34,351 bases of DNA, taken from positions 1 through 34,351 of IMG/VR virus record IMGVR_UViG_3300034145_000016, one strand, 5' to 3'. The notes under the pieces were generated by a model. That model did no database searches. It was not told the origin of the DNA and saw nothing but the letters and a program-made list of their open reading frames with translations. Below are positions 23,838 to 29,488 of this stretch, piece after piece. Each line of letters begins with the position of its first letter. Position 1 is the stretch's first letter. This DNA comes from a virus. The position numbers were made by a program, and so were the translations under genes.

Positions 23838-24034
23838 ACCTCACCACTATCCTCAGCGCAATGAAGCTGGTCGGGGCCGCCACGCCCGCATTCAAGGCCC
23901 TGTTCGACCAGGTCCTGCCGCTCTTCTCCTCCAGCGATCAGACCAAGCTGAAAGACGCCTACCAGCGTGCACGGACCGAAAGCGATGCGGCGGACGCTGA
24001 TCTGCGGGATGCGGTCAGCGGGGCTCAGCAGTAG
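23834..24034 (+). CDS. Small helical protein, end of rightward late operon
   Basis: ATG 23834 overlaps the lipoprotein stop (ATGA). The 66-residue protein has a mildly hydrophobic N-terminal helix (LTTILSAMKLVGAATPAFKA) and a charged helical end (SSSDQTKLKDAYQRARTESD). No signature. It is the last rightward gene before the mostly leftward accessory block, 21 bases from the convergent stop of the next gene. Confidence 0.55.
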   Translation: MNLTTILSAMKLVGAATPAFKALFDQVLPLFSSSDQTKLKDAYQRARTESDAADADLRDAVSGAQQ

Positions 24035-24055
24035 AGGTTTTCGGGTGATTCCGGC

Positions 24056-24286
24056 TTACACCTCGCCACGGTAGCGCATCGCCTTCCGCGTGCAGAGGAC
24101 TGACTGTACAGCAGCTCCAATCGCTAAGACGACTGGGAGAGCGACCCACCACCCCGCTTCAAACCACCAACAGAAGGCCGCGGCGAGCAGCCAGCCCCAG
24201 AACGAGTTGGCAAACCGCTGCGCTAGGCGGTCTTGGCGATGAGCCGCCGCCTCAAGCCAGCCTCCGCTAATTTCCCCGCTTGCCAT
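24056..24286 (-). CDS. Small two-span membrane protein
   Basis: The start is ATG (24286-24284) with AGGAAGAG (24301-24294) upstream on the minus strand; longer starts at 24316 and 24373 exist but lack such a site. The 76-residue protein has a charged N-terminal part (LEAAAHRQDRLAQRF) followed by two hydrophobic stretches (WGWLLAAAFCWWFEAGWW, VALPVVLAIGAAVQSVLC). A basic end, RKAMRYRG, follows. A moron-type membrane protein is likely, role unknown. Confidence 0.6.
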   Translation of the reverse strand: MASGEISGGWLEAAAHRQDRLAQRFANSFWGWLLAAAFCWWFEAGWWVALPVVLAIGAAVQSVLCTRKAMRYRGEV

Positions 24287-24314
24287 CGCGTTCTCTTCCT
24301 GTTCCATACCAGCC

Positions 24315-24572
24315 ATGCCCGAATCGCCCGACTTTATCACGGTCACCCCGGAAGAGCTTAGGCGAGACTTCACGGTCTGGCTGAAGGTGATGCCGAAGTC
24401 ACTGTGGCGGTCGTACCTGGCGATGCTGGAGGTCGACCCGAGGCGGCGGAACCCTGAGGATCGGGTGGACCCTCATGCGCTCCTGGGCGAATATCTGGCG
24501 GAGCAATTCGTCAGGGCGAAGTGGACAGCGCCATATCCGAAGCCGACGCCGCCACGGGCGAGGAATAGCTAG
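24315..24572 (+). CDS. Small protein, unknown, rightward inside the leftward block
   Basis: ATG 24315 starts 29 bases from the divergent small gene, and its stop TAG interlocks with the stop of the convergent SLOG gene (CTAG). The 85-residue protein (VTPEELRRDFTVWLKVMPKS, LAMLEVDPRRRNPEDR, then a Pro-rich basic end) has no known signature. The upstream ribosome site is weak. It reads like a real compact alpha-helical protein rather than a shadow. Confidence 0.5.
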   Translation: MPESPDFITVTPEELRRDFTVWLKVMPKSLWRSYLAMLEVDPRRRNPEDRVDPHALLGEYLAEQFVRAKWTAPYPKPTPPRARNS

Positions 24573-24952
24573 CCGGGCGACGGCTTCGGCCGGTGGCCAC
24601 TATCGCGTTCGTCACGGACCAAGACTTCCCGCCGGTATGCCTGCTCGACCGCGTTATTTGTGCCCCTGTCCCCGGGGAACGCTATCAACTTGTAGATTGG
24701 CAGAAGGTCTAACATCCACCCGTTGCGACGTGGCCCGGCAGCCTTTCCGAAAAAGCCCCATAGCGCCTCCATGCCGATGCAGGGGACGCCGTTTTCGCGA
24801 CACCACCGCTTGGCAAGCAAGTCAGCACCACCCTTGGGACATTCCCCTTGCACGACCACGCCCGGCCGCTCCTCATCTAGGACGCGCTTGACGTGCTGAT
24901 AGTCGCCGTAATCACGGCCACCCGTGACAGCATAAAAGATCGGCTGGTTCAT
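24569..24952 (-). CDS. SLOG/DUF2493-type protein
   Basis: The 127-residue start is ATG (24952-24950), overlapping the stop of the small gene upstream. The Rossmann-like SLOG pattern is visible: an initial strand YAVTGGRDYGDYQHVKRVLD, VVVQGECPKGGADLLAKRWC (the GxxxGAD binding loop), the AAGPRRNGWML segment and LIAFPGDRGTNNAV. Members are thought to bind nucleotides or nucleotide-derived ligands, and related SLOG proteins act in phage-host conflict. The actual ligand is not known here. The last gene of the leftward operon. Confidence 0.8.
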   Translation of the reverse strand: MNQPIFYAVTGGRDYGDYQHVKRVLDEERPGVVVQGECPKGGADLLAKRWCRENGVPCIGMEALWGFFGKAAGPRRNGWMLDLLPIYKLIAFPGDRGTNNAVEQAYRREVLVRDERDSGHRPKPSPG

Positions 24953-25089
24953 GCGACTTTATAGCGCATGGGCTGTTGCATGGGAAGCGCCTTGATGCTA
25001 CGCAGGGTGTCGGTTGCGGTTGTCGCAGGCCCCGCCACCTTGCTCGCCAAGGCGCTGGCACCCCGGCAATCGCAACCTCCTAACACCAC
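24949..25089 (-). CDS. Possible 46-residue ORF between nuclease remnant and SLOG gene
   Basis: GTG (25089-25087) lies inside the nuclease remnant in another frame, behind GGGGAGG at eight bases. The product has VLGGCDCRGASALASKVAGP and ends LPMQQPMRYKVA; its TGA overlaps the ATG of the SLOG gene. The coupling and the ribosome site argue for translation. Content is not diagnostic, and the same frame is open further upstream to 25329. Confidence 0.35.
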   Translation of the reverse strand: MVLGGCDCRGASALASKVAGPATTATDTLRSIKALPMQQPMRYKVA

Positions 25090-25325
25090 GGCTCGCGCCT
25101 CCCCGTCCACGTCCGGGCAAGGCCCTCCGCCACAAGCCTGTCCCCCACGCTCCGCCCATGCTGCACCACCACTCTCAGCCGGCGTCCGTAGCGGTCTCGA
25201 TCCCGCCCCAACCTCACCAGCGTAAACGGCTGTCTCAGCAGCTCGGCAAGCCTGTCGCGGGCTCGGCTGCGAAGCAGTGGCAGCCCGGTCCGCTTCAGCG
25301 GAAGCGCCGCAATTATCTGGCACAA
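25080..25325 (-). pseudogene. Thermonuclease (SNase-like) remnant, N-terminal half missing
   Basis: The 81 visible codons start at a cysteine in the position of the conserved Cys of these enzymes. They continue RARDRLAELLRQPFTLVRLG, RDRDRYGRRLRVVVQHGRSV and GDRLVAEGLARTWTGRREPW, the clear C-terminal half of phage and bacterial thermonuclease-like proteins. The first half, with the VxDGDT and calcium/active-site arginine region, is absent. Directly upstream in frame is a TGA, and no ATG fits (only TTG). It is probably inactive, though a start behind GGAGAT might still produce it. A different frame from ATG 25329 is open across the same DNA and has the better ribosome site. Confidence 0.6.
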
Positions 25326-25338
25326 TCATATCTCCTCA

Positions 25339-25531
25339 TCAGGCAAGGGTAAGGGGGTTAGGCGGTATCCGCTTCACCGTGATCTTGACGTCAAACTCGA
25401 TGCCATCGAGCGTGAATGAGCAGTTGCCCACCGTCCCCGGAACTGCCTTGTCTACGACAGCGACGATCAGCGGTCTCCATGATCCGTTCCTCGATAAACT
25501 CTGCGACCTGGAATGCTGGCGCGTGCATCAT
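25339..25531 (-). pseudogene. Small gene split by an apparent +1 frameshift
   Basis: From ATG (25531-25529), behind AAGGGA, one frame reads MHAPAFQVAEFIEERIMET and then loses protein-like character (stop at 25391). The next frame, without ATG, reads PLIVAVVDKAVPGTVGNCSF, then TLDGIEFDVKITVKRIPP, to a stop at 25339. Skipping one base near 25474 joins them into one protein of about 64 residues. Either the gene is broken, the sequence has an error, or a programmed shift or a CTG start (25470, behind GGAG) is used. No family recognised. Confidence 0.5.
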
Positions 25532-25567
25532 CTCGTCCCTTCTAAGCTTCGGTGGTCGTGGAGTAGG

Positions 25568-26053
25568 TCATGCTGTTGGCCAATTCCGCAGATCCTCCGG
25601 GCGATAGGCTTGCGGCAGGCTGTAGACGCTGAAGATTGTGCGCCCCTCCACCACAGGCCTCTCCCCGCGCTCAAGGCAACGTCTCAGCCACTTGGAAAAC
25701 AGCAGCTCCCAGCGTTCTGGCATCGGTTCCGGATCGTCTGCCAGCGTTTTGCCGGCTATCGTCTTTGTCCAAACATCCCGGTAGAACTGCTCGACAATAG
25801 GTAGCATTGCATCGTGCAGTGCCTTCTTCATGCTCTCCTTGGCGGAGGCAGGAATCGCCGCTTCAATGTCGAACGGAAGCTCTGCCGTGCAGCCGAGCAC
25901 GTTACCTTGAACCGTGACGGTATATACTGCGCCGGGAGTGCCGCACGGGCGCTCTAGCTTTGGGAGGCGTTCGTTGATCTCGCGCCTGCGCTGGCAAACG
26001 CCCTCCCGCGCCTCCCGGCGGCGCCGATCTTTCTCCGGACTCCAGTTGCCCAT
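25568..26053 (-). CDS. Accessory phage protein, unknown, 161 residues
   Basis: ATG (26053-26051) shares bases with the upstream stop (TAATG). The N-terminus is highly basic (PEKDRRRREAREGVCQRRRE). A beta segment follows, VYTVTVQGNVLGCTAELPFD, then a helical part (SAKESMKKALHDAMLPIVEQ) and PERWELLFSKWLRRCLERGE. It ends VYSLPQAYRPEDLRNWPTA. No known signature. Full-length and coupled, so likely functional. Basic head plus mixed core could bind nucleic acid. Confidence 0.6.
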   Translation of the reverse strand: MGNWSPEKDRRRREAREGVCQRRREINERLPKLERPCGTPGAVYTVTVQGNVLGCTAELPFDIEAAIPASAKESMKKALHDAMLPIVEQFYRDVWTKTIAGKTLADDPEPMPERWELLFSKWLRRCLERGERPVVEGRTIFSVYSLPQAYRPEDLRNWPTA

Positions 26054-26235
26054 TAGGACACCCTCCCAACCGGGATGGTCAGAATAGGATCATCCGCTGC
26101 CGCCTCTGGTATCGCACTGGCATCACCAGCACCCCCTTTTCCCGATCCGTTCTCGCCATCTGCTGAAGCAAAACCGCAGAAAGCCGCCATTATCGGCGTC
26201 GGTGGGTACAATGGCATTGTAGGGGGCGGGGTCAT
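26053..26235 (-). CDS. 60-residue proline/glycine-rich small protein
   Basis: ATG (26235-26233) overlaps the TGA of the zinc-finger gene, and its TAA overlaps the next ATG. This chain of overlaps is the main reason to accept it. The product (MTPPPTMPLYPPTPIMAAF, GENGSGKGGAGDASAIP) is low-complexity and probably disordered. No function can be given. Confidence 0.5.
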   Translation of the reverse strand: MTPPPTMPLYPPTPIMAAFCGFASADGENGSGKGGAGDASAIPEAAADDPILTIPVGRVS

Positions 26236-26675
26236 GCTGCTTTCCCGCCCTCGATCACCTCAAGCGGCATCGGCGTGAAGGTGGGGTGCTTTGTGTCCAT
26301 GTGCCGGCGCAAGTTCTCGAACGTCCGGTTGCAGCAGGGGCATACGCCTGCCTTGGCGCGCTTGGTGATGCGGGTGGCGTGGCCTTTGTAGCCGTTGGCG
26401 CGGCGCCGCTCCTTCTCGGCTCGCTCTTCCGCCTCCCGCCGCATGTCCGCCTGATAGGCCACCCGCTGTTCGGCCCGCTGGCGCGCAAGCCGCTCAGCCT
26501 CAAGCTGCGCGAACAGCTTCTGCTCCTTGCTCTCGCCTTGGGGGAAGTGTTGCTGGTGCCCATAGGGACAGTAGAAATTATGCGAGCTGTGCCTCAGCTC
26601 CGCTTCCGTCTGGGCAGCTAGACCGAACTTGACGCTGCATTGGCAGCACTCCACCTCTTTCAGGAAAATACTCAT
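26232..26675 (-). CDS. Zinc-finger protein with Ros-type C2H2 module
   Basis: The start is ATG (26675-26673) behind a perfect GGAGGT at 26686-26681; the longer frame to 26750 crosses the leader. The 147-residue protein has three parts. The N-terminal ribbon has CCQC (C10, C13) and YCPYGH (C36, H40). A charged coiled coil spans about 50-92 (RLARQRAEQRVAYQADMRRE). The C-terminal finger is CPCCNRTFENLRRHMDTKH, spacing Cx2Cx9Hx4H (C112, C115, H125, H130). That spacing is the Ros/MucR type seen in alphaproteobacterial regulators. It is the first gene of the leftward operon and may be its regulator. Confidence 0.8.
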   Translation of the reverse strand: MSIFLKEVECCQCSVKFGLAAQTEAELRHSSHNFYCPYGHQQHFPQGESKEQKLFAQLEAERLARQRAEQRVAYQADMRREAEERAEKERRRANGYKGHATRITKRAKAGVCPCCNRTFENLRRHMDTKHPTFTPMPLEVIEGGKAA

Positions 26676-26680
26676 CGCGA

Positions 26681-26728
26681 ACCTCCAAGCATGAAAGACA
26701 GGGGCCGGAGGTCCAGTTTTGAACCTCC
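26681..26728 (-). promoter_or_regulatory. Candidate SD-sequestering leader with two exclusive hairpins
   Basis: On the leftward RNA the order is GGAGGT (26728-26723), ten bases, ACCTCC (26712-26707), twenty bases, GGAGGT (26686-26681, the Shine-Dalgarno), five bases, ATG. The middle ACCTCC can pair with either GGAGGT. Pairing with the first leaves the SD free; pairing with the last hides it. No ligand or protein can be named. Confidence 0.4.
26699..26720 (+). repeat. Internally deleted second copy of the tRNA-Pro tail
   Basis: CAGGGGCCGGAGGT (26699-26712) repeats exactly at 26831-26844, and the following CCAGTTTT (26713-26720) repeats at 26864-26871. Between them the real tail has 19 more bases (26845-26863). 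So this copy is the tRNA tail with a clean 19-base gap, 130 bases away. Confidence 0.65.
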
Positions 26729-26821
26729 ACCCAGAACGGGTTGGGAACATGCGGCACTATTTGCCACCGTCCCGTCACGCTGAAGCGCCATTTCTCCACC
26801 GTTGCGGCGAGGGGCGACGTT

Positions 26822-26866
26822 TTCGGGAGGCAGGGGCCGGAGGTTCGAATCCTCTCTCCCCGACCA
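26822..26866 (+). other. attR-type junction: 3' half of tRNA-Pro(CGG)
   Basis: The parts are: anticodon loop TTCGGGA (26822-26828, anticodon CGG), stem GGCAG (26829-26833) and variable GGGCC. Next are T-stem GGAGG, loop TTCGAAT (26844-26850), stem CCTCT, acceptor CTCCCCG (26856-26862), discriminator A and encoded CCA (26864-26866). The bases 5' of the loop (GACGT) do not pair with GGCAG and no CGGGGAG acceptor strand precedes, so the 5' half is missing. This is the classic phage crossover inside an anticodon loop; the whole tRNA should be at the left prophage end. A T-rich stretch follows. Confidence 0.85.
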
Positions 26867-26944
26867 GTTTTCTTTTCGCATCACCTGCATCAACAATCGC
26901 GCCGCAGCCGAAACGGAATCGGCGGGCGTCGCGTTGAGGCGGCT

Positions 26945-27910
26945 ATGACGATGAAGACGATGCGGGCGGCGGTCCTCGCCGGTCCGGGGGCGATCAGGAT
27001 CGAGCAGGTGGAACTGCCCTCGCCGGGAACTGGCCAGGTGCGGCTGCGGCTGGAGGGGTGCGGCGTGTGCGCGTCGAACCTGACGCCGTGGGAGGGGCCG
27101 GAATGGATGCGCTTCCCGACCGAGGCCGGCAGCCTTGGCCATGAGGGCTGGGGCGTGGTCGATGCGGTCGGCGAGGGTGTCGAAGGACTGACCGTGGGCG
27201 AGCGGGTGGCGGCGCTGTCCTATCGCTCCTATGCGGATTACGACCTCGCCGACGCCGACAAGCTGGTGAAGCTCCCGGAGGCGGTGACGGGCCCGTTCCC
27301 GGGCGAGCCGCTCGGCTGCGCCTTCAACATCTTCCGGCGCAGCGACATCCGCCCTGGGCAGGATGTGGCGATCGTCGGCATCGGCTTCCTCGGCGCCATC
27401 TTAACGCGTCTCGCGACGGACGCGGGCGCGCGGGTGATCGCCATCTCGCGGCGCCAGTTCAGCCTGGACCTTGCGCAGCGTTACGGCGCGGCCGAGACGG
27501 TTCCGATGGACGATCACTGGGCGATCATCGAGCGGGTCAAGGAACTCACCGACGGCGCGATGTGCGACCGCGTCATCGAGGCGGTAGGCAAGCAGTGGCC
27601 GCTCGACCTGGCGGGGGAGCTGGTGCGCGAGGGCGGCCGCCTGATCGTCGCCGGCTACCATCAGGACGGACCGCGGCAGGTCAACATGCAGATGTGGAAC
27701 TGGAAGGGCATCGACGTGGTCAACGCCCACGAGCGCGACCCGGCGGTGCAGATGCAGGGGCTGCGCGAGGCGGTGGAGGCGGTCGCGAGCGGCCGGCTGG
27801 ACCCGGCGCCGCTCTACACGCACGAATATCCGCTCGAGCGGCTCGGCGATGCGCTCGACGCCACGCGCGATCGGCCGGACGGCTTCCTGAAGGCGCTGGT
27901 GACTTTGTGA
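26945..27910 (+). CDS. Zinc-type medium-chain dehydrogenase (MDR family)
   Basis: The 321-residue protein starts at ATG 26945 (ATG 26951 and a later one are also in frame). The catalytic zinc site is GCGVCASN (C39) with GHEGWG (H66, E67) and EPLGCAFN (C125); the structural zinc loop of classic alcohol dehydrogenases is lacking. The nucleotide-binding loop is VGIGFLG (GxGxxG at 145-150), followed by ARVIAISRR, where the basic tail of the strand may favour NADP. It probably oxidises a sugar-like alcohol. It is the first host gene after the tRNA tail and is coupled by GTGA to the next oxidoreductase. Confidence 0.82.
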   Translation: MTMKTMRAAVLAGPGAIRIEQVELPSPGTGQVRLRLEGCGVCASNLTPWEGPEWMRFPTEAGSLGHEGWGVVDAVGEGVEGLTVGERVAALSYRSYADYDLADADKLVKLPEAVTGPFPGEPLGCAFNIFRRSDIRPGQDVAIVGIGFLGAILTRLATDAGARVIAISRRQFSLDLAQRYGAAETVPMDDHWAIIERVKELTDGAMCDRVIEAVGKQWPLDLAGELVREGGRLIVAGYHQDGPRQVNMQMWNWKGIDVVNAHERDPAVQMQGLREAVEAVASGRLDPAPLYTHEYPLERLGDALDATRDRPDGFLKALVTL

Positions 27911-28899
27911 CGGCGCTGGTGACGGGGCCGCGCGTCGGCTTCCTGGGGGTCGGCTGGATCGGTCGAAACCGGATGGAGGCGATCCTCGCCAGCGGCGCCG
28001 TCGAGGCGGCCGCCGTCGCCGATCCCTCCGCCGAATGCGTCGCCGCCGCGACGGCGCTAGCGCCGGCCGCGAAGGTCGTGGCGGGGCTGGACGAAATGCT
28101 GGCGCTCGGGCTGGACGGAATCGTGATCGCGACCCCTAGCGCCCAGCACGCGGCCCAATCGATCCAGGCGCTGGAGGCGGGCGCCGCGGTCTTCTGCCAG
28201 AAGCCGCTCGGGCGGACGGCGGCGGAGGCCGGCGAGGTCGTCCAGGCGGCGCGCGCGGCGGACCGGCTGCTGGCGGTGGACCTGTCCTATCGCTTCACGT
28301 CGGCAATGGCCGCGGTCGCGGAACTGGTGCGCGGCGGGTCCCTGGGGCAGGTGCATGCCGCCGACCTCACGTTCCACAATGCCTATGGTCCGGACAAGCC
28401 GTGGTTCTACGATCCCGCGCAATCGGGCGGCGGCTGCGTCATGGACCTGGGCGTGCACCTGGTCGACCTGGCGCTGTGGGCGCTGGGGTGGCCGGCGGTC
28501 GAGCGGGTGGAATCGCACCTGCTGGCGGGCGGGGCGCCGCTTCGGGCCGGCCAGTGCGAGGATTATGCGGTGGCGACGCTGACGCTGGACAGCGGCGCGG
28601 TGGTGCGGCTGGCCTGCTCGTGGCGGCTGCAGGCGGGGCGCGAGGCAGTGATCGGGGCGGAGTTTTACGGGACCGAGGGCGGCGCGGGCCTGCGCAACGT
28701 CGCCGGGAGCTTCTACGACTTCACGGCGGAGCGCTTTGCCGGCACCTCGAGCGAGATGCTGGCGGGGCCTCCGGACGAGTGGGGCGGCCGCGCCGCGGCG
28801 GACTGGGCGCGGCGGCTGGCGGCGGGGCAGCGCTTCGATCCGGAGGCGGAGCGGCTGGTGGACGTCGCTCGGGTGCTCGACCGGATCTACGGACGGTAA
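27907..28899 (+). CDS. Gfo/Idh/MocA-family oxidoreductase
   Basis: GTG 27907 overlaps the dehydrogenase stop by four bases; the product has 330 residues. The Rossmann part has VGFLGVGWIGRNRM (GxGxxG at 14-19) and VADPSAECV after the second strand, then GIVIATPSAQHAAQS. The normal EKP motif is QKP here (98-100), with Gln in place of Glu. GGGCVMDLGVHLVDLALWAL holds the D180 and H184 pair of the catalytic part. Such enzymes act on sugars, inositols or their acids with NAD(P). Coupling to the MDR enzyme suggests two successive steps on one sugar-like substrate. Confidence 0.85.
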   Translation: MTALVTGPRVGFLGVGWIGRNRMEAILASGAVEAAAVADPSAECVAAATALAPAAKVVAGLDEMLALGLDGIVIATPSAQHAAQSIQALEAGAAVFCQKPLGRTAAEAGEVVQAARAADRLLAVDLSYRFTSAMAAVAELVRGGSLGQVHAADLTFHNAYGPDKPWFYDPAQSGGGCVMDLGVHLVDLALWALGWPAVERVESHLLAGGAPLRAGQCEDYAVATLTLDSGAVVRLACSWRLQAGREAVIGAEFYGTEGGAGLRNVAGSFYDFTAERFAGTSSEMLAGPPDEWGGRAAADWARRLAAGQRFDPEAERLVDVARVLDRIYGR

Positions 28900-28914
28900 C
28901 CGGCCCGGGGGAAG

Positions 28915-29367
28915 CTAGACATGCTGATCGAACAGGATCGGATTGCCGTCCGGGTCGACGATCCGGAAGCTCGCGGGGCCGCTGCCGCTCTCGATGTCCG
29001 GCCCGACATCGACGCCGGCCGCGCGCAACCGGTCCTGGATGACGCGCACGTCCTCGGAATTCGCGTCCGGCTGCCCGTCCTGGTTCCACCCGGGATTGAA
29101 GGTCATGACGTTGCGGTCGAACTGGCCCTGGAAGAGGCCGATGTTCGTGCTGCCATTCTTCATGATCGCCCAGCCTTGCGCACTGTCGCCGAGGATCTGG
29201 GTGAAGCCGAGCTTCTCGTAAAAGGCCTTTGACGTGCCGATGTCCCTCACGGTCAGGCTGACCGAGAAGTTGCCGAGATGGCGGGTGCTCCGCTCGGCCG
29301 ATGCCCCGCCCAGAGCGGCCCCGGCGAGCGCGAGCCCAGGCAGCAAGATGCCGGTCAGCTTCTTCAT
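28915..29367 (-). CDS. Exported VOC-fold (glyoxalase-like) protein
   Basis: ATG (29367-29365) is preferred: GGGGGAGA stands just upstream and the product then has a clean signal peptide, MKKLTGILLPGLALAGAALG, with a GASA cleavage site near residue 24. The mature part (about 126 residues) is one VOC unit: SVSLTVRDIGTSKAFYEKLG, then FTQILGDSAQGWAI, a middle strand, DVRVIQDRLRAAGVDVGPDI and FRIVDPDGNPILFDQHV. Metal ligands are not full (only an end Q-H is obvious). VOC proteins act as lyases, dioxygenases or binding proteins; an exported one is less usual. Convergent with the oxidoreductase pair, 15 bases away. Confidence 0.78.
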   Translation of the reverse strand: MKKLTGILLPGLALAGAALGGASAERSTRHLGNFSVSLTVRDIGTSKAFYEKLGFTQILGDSAQGWAIMKNGSTNIGLFQGQFDRNVMTFNPGWNQDGQPDANSEDVRVIQDRLRAAGVDVGPDIESGSGPASFRIVDPDGNPILFDQHV

Positions 29368-29488
29368 GGCGACGTCTCCCCCAATTGGTGCCCAGTCTGC
29401 ATAGGGCAATGAAGCGGGCCGTGGATATCGCCCGAATGGGTGATTGGGAGGATTTTGCGGACGAAAAGCCGGGCCGCGCGCGGCGGCT

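Larger units (their letters stand above)
1..26866 (+). mobile_element. Prophage, P22-like podovirus, right-hand two thirds
   Basis: The order small terminase, large terminase, portal, scaffold, capsid, gp4-type and gp10-type tail proteins, ejection proteins, tailspike and lysis genes is that of a short-tailed phage. No tape measure, tail tube or sheath gene is seen. The right border is set by a 3' tRNA-Pro fragment whose CCA ends at 26866; unrelated metabolic genes begin after it. The left border, with integrase, repressor and the intact tRNA, lies outside the window. Every structural gene expected for a particle of this type seems present and open, so the late region looks intact. Whether the phage is inducible cannot be judged without the left part. 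Confidence 0.9.

Noticed and set aside
25277-25804. Rightward 175-codon frame in the accessory cassette
   Set aside because: It covers the reverse of the 161-residue gene and the frameshifted gene. No ribosome site, and the leftward genes are linked by stop/start overlaps.
1-26866. Diversity-generating retroelement (BPP-1-like podoviruses carry one)
   Set aside because: No reverse transcriptase gene and no template/variable repeat pair with adenine-specific changes was seen near the tailspike.
26672-27142. Leftward 156-codon open frame across the att site
   Set aside because: It contains the translated reverse of a tRNA tail (GREDSNLRP type), a known artefact, and has no ribosome site or family pattern.
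28057-28518. Leftward frame opposite the Gfo/Idh/MocA gene and similar long antisense frames under the glycosyltransferases
   Set aside because: High GC gives long open antisense frames. Composition is Arg/Pro-rich and the sense frames are clear enzymes.
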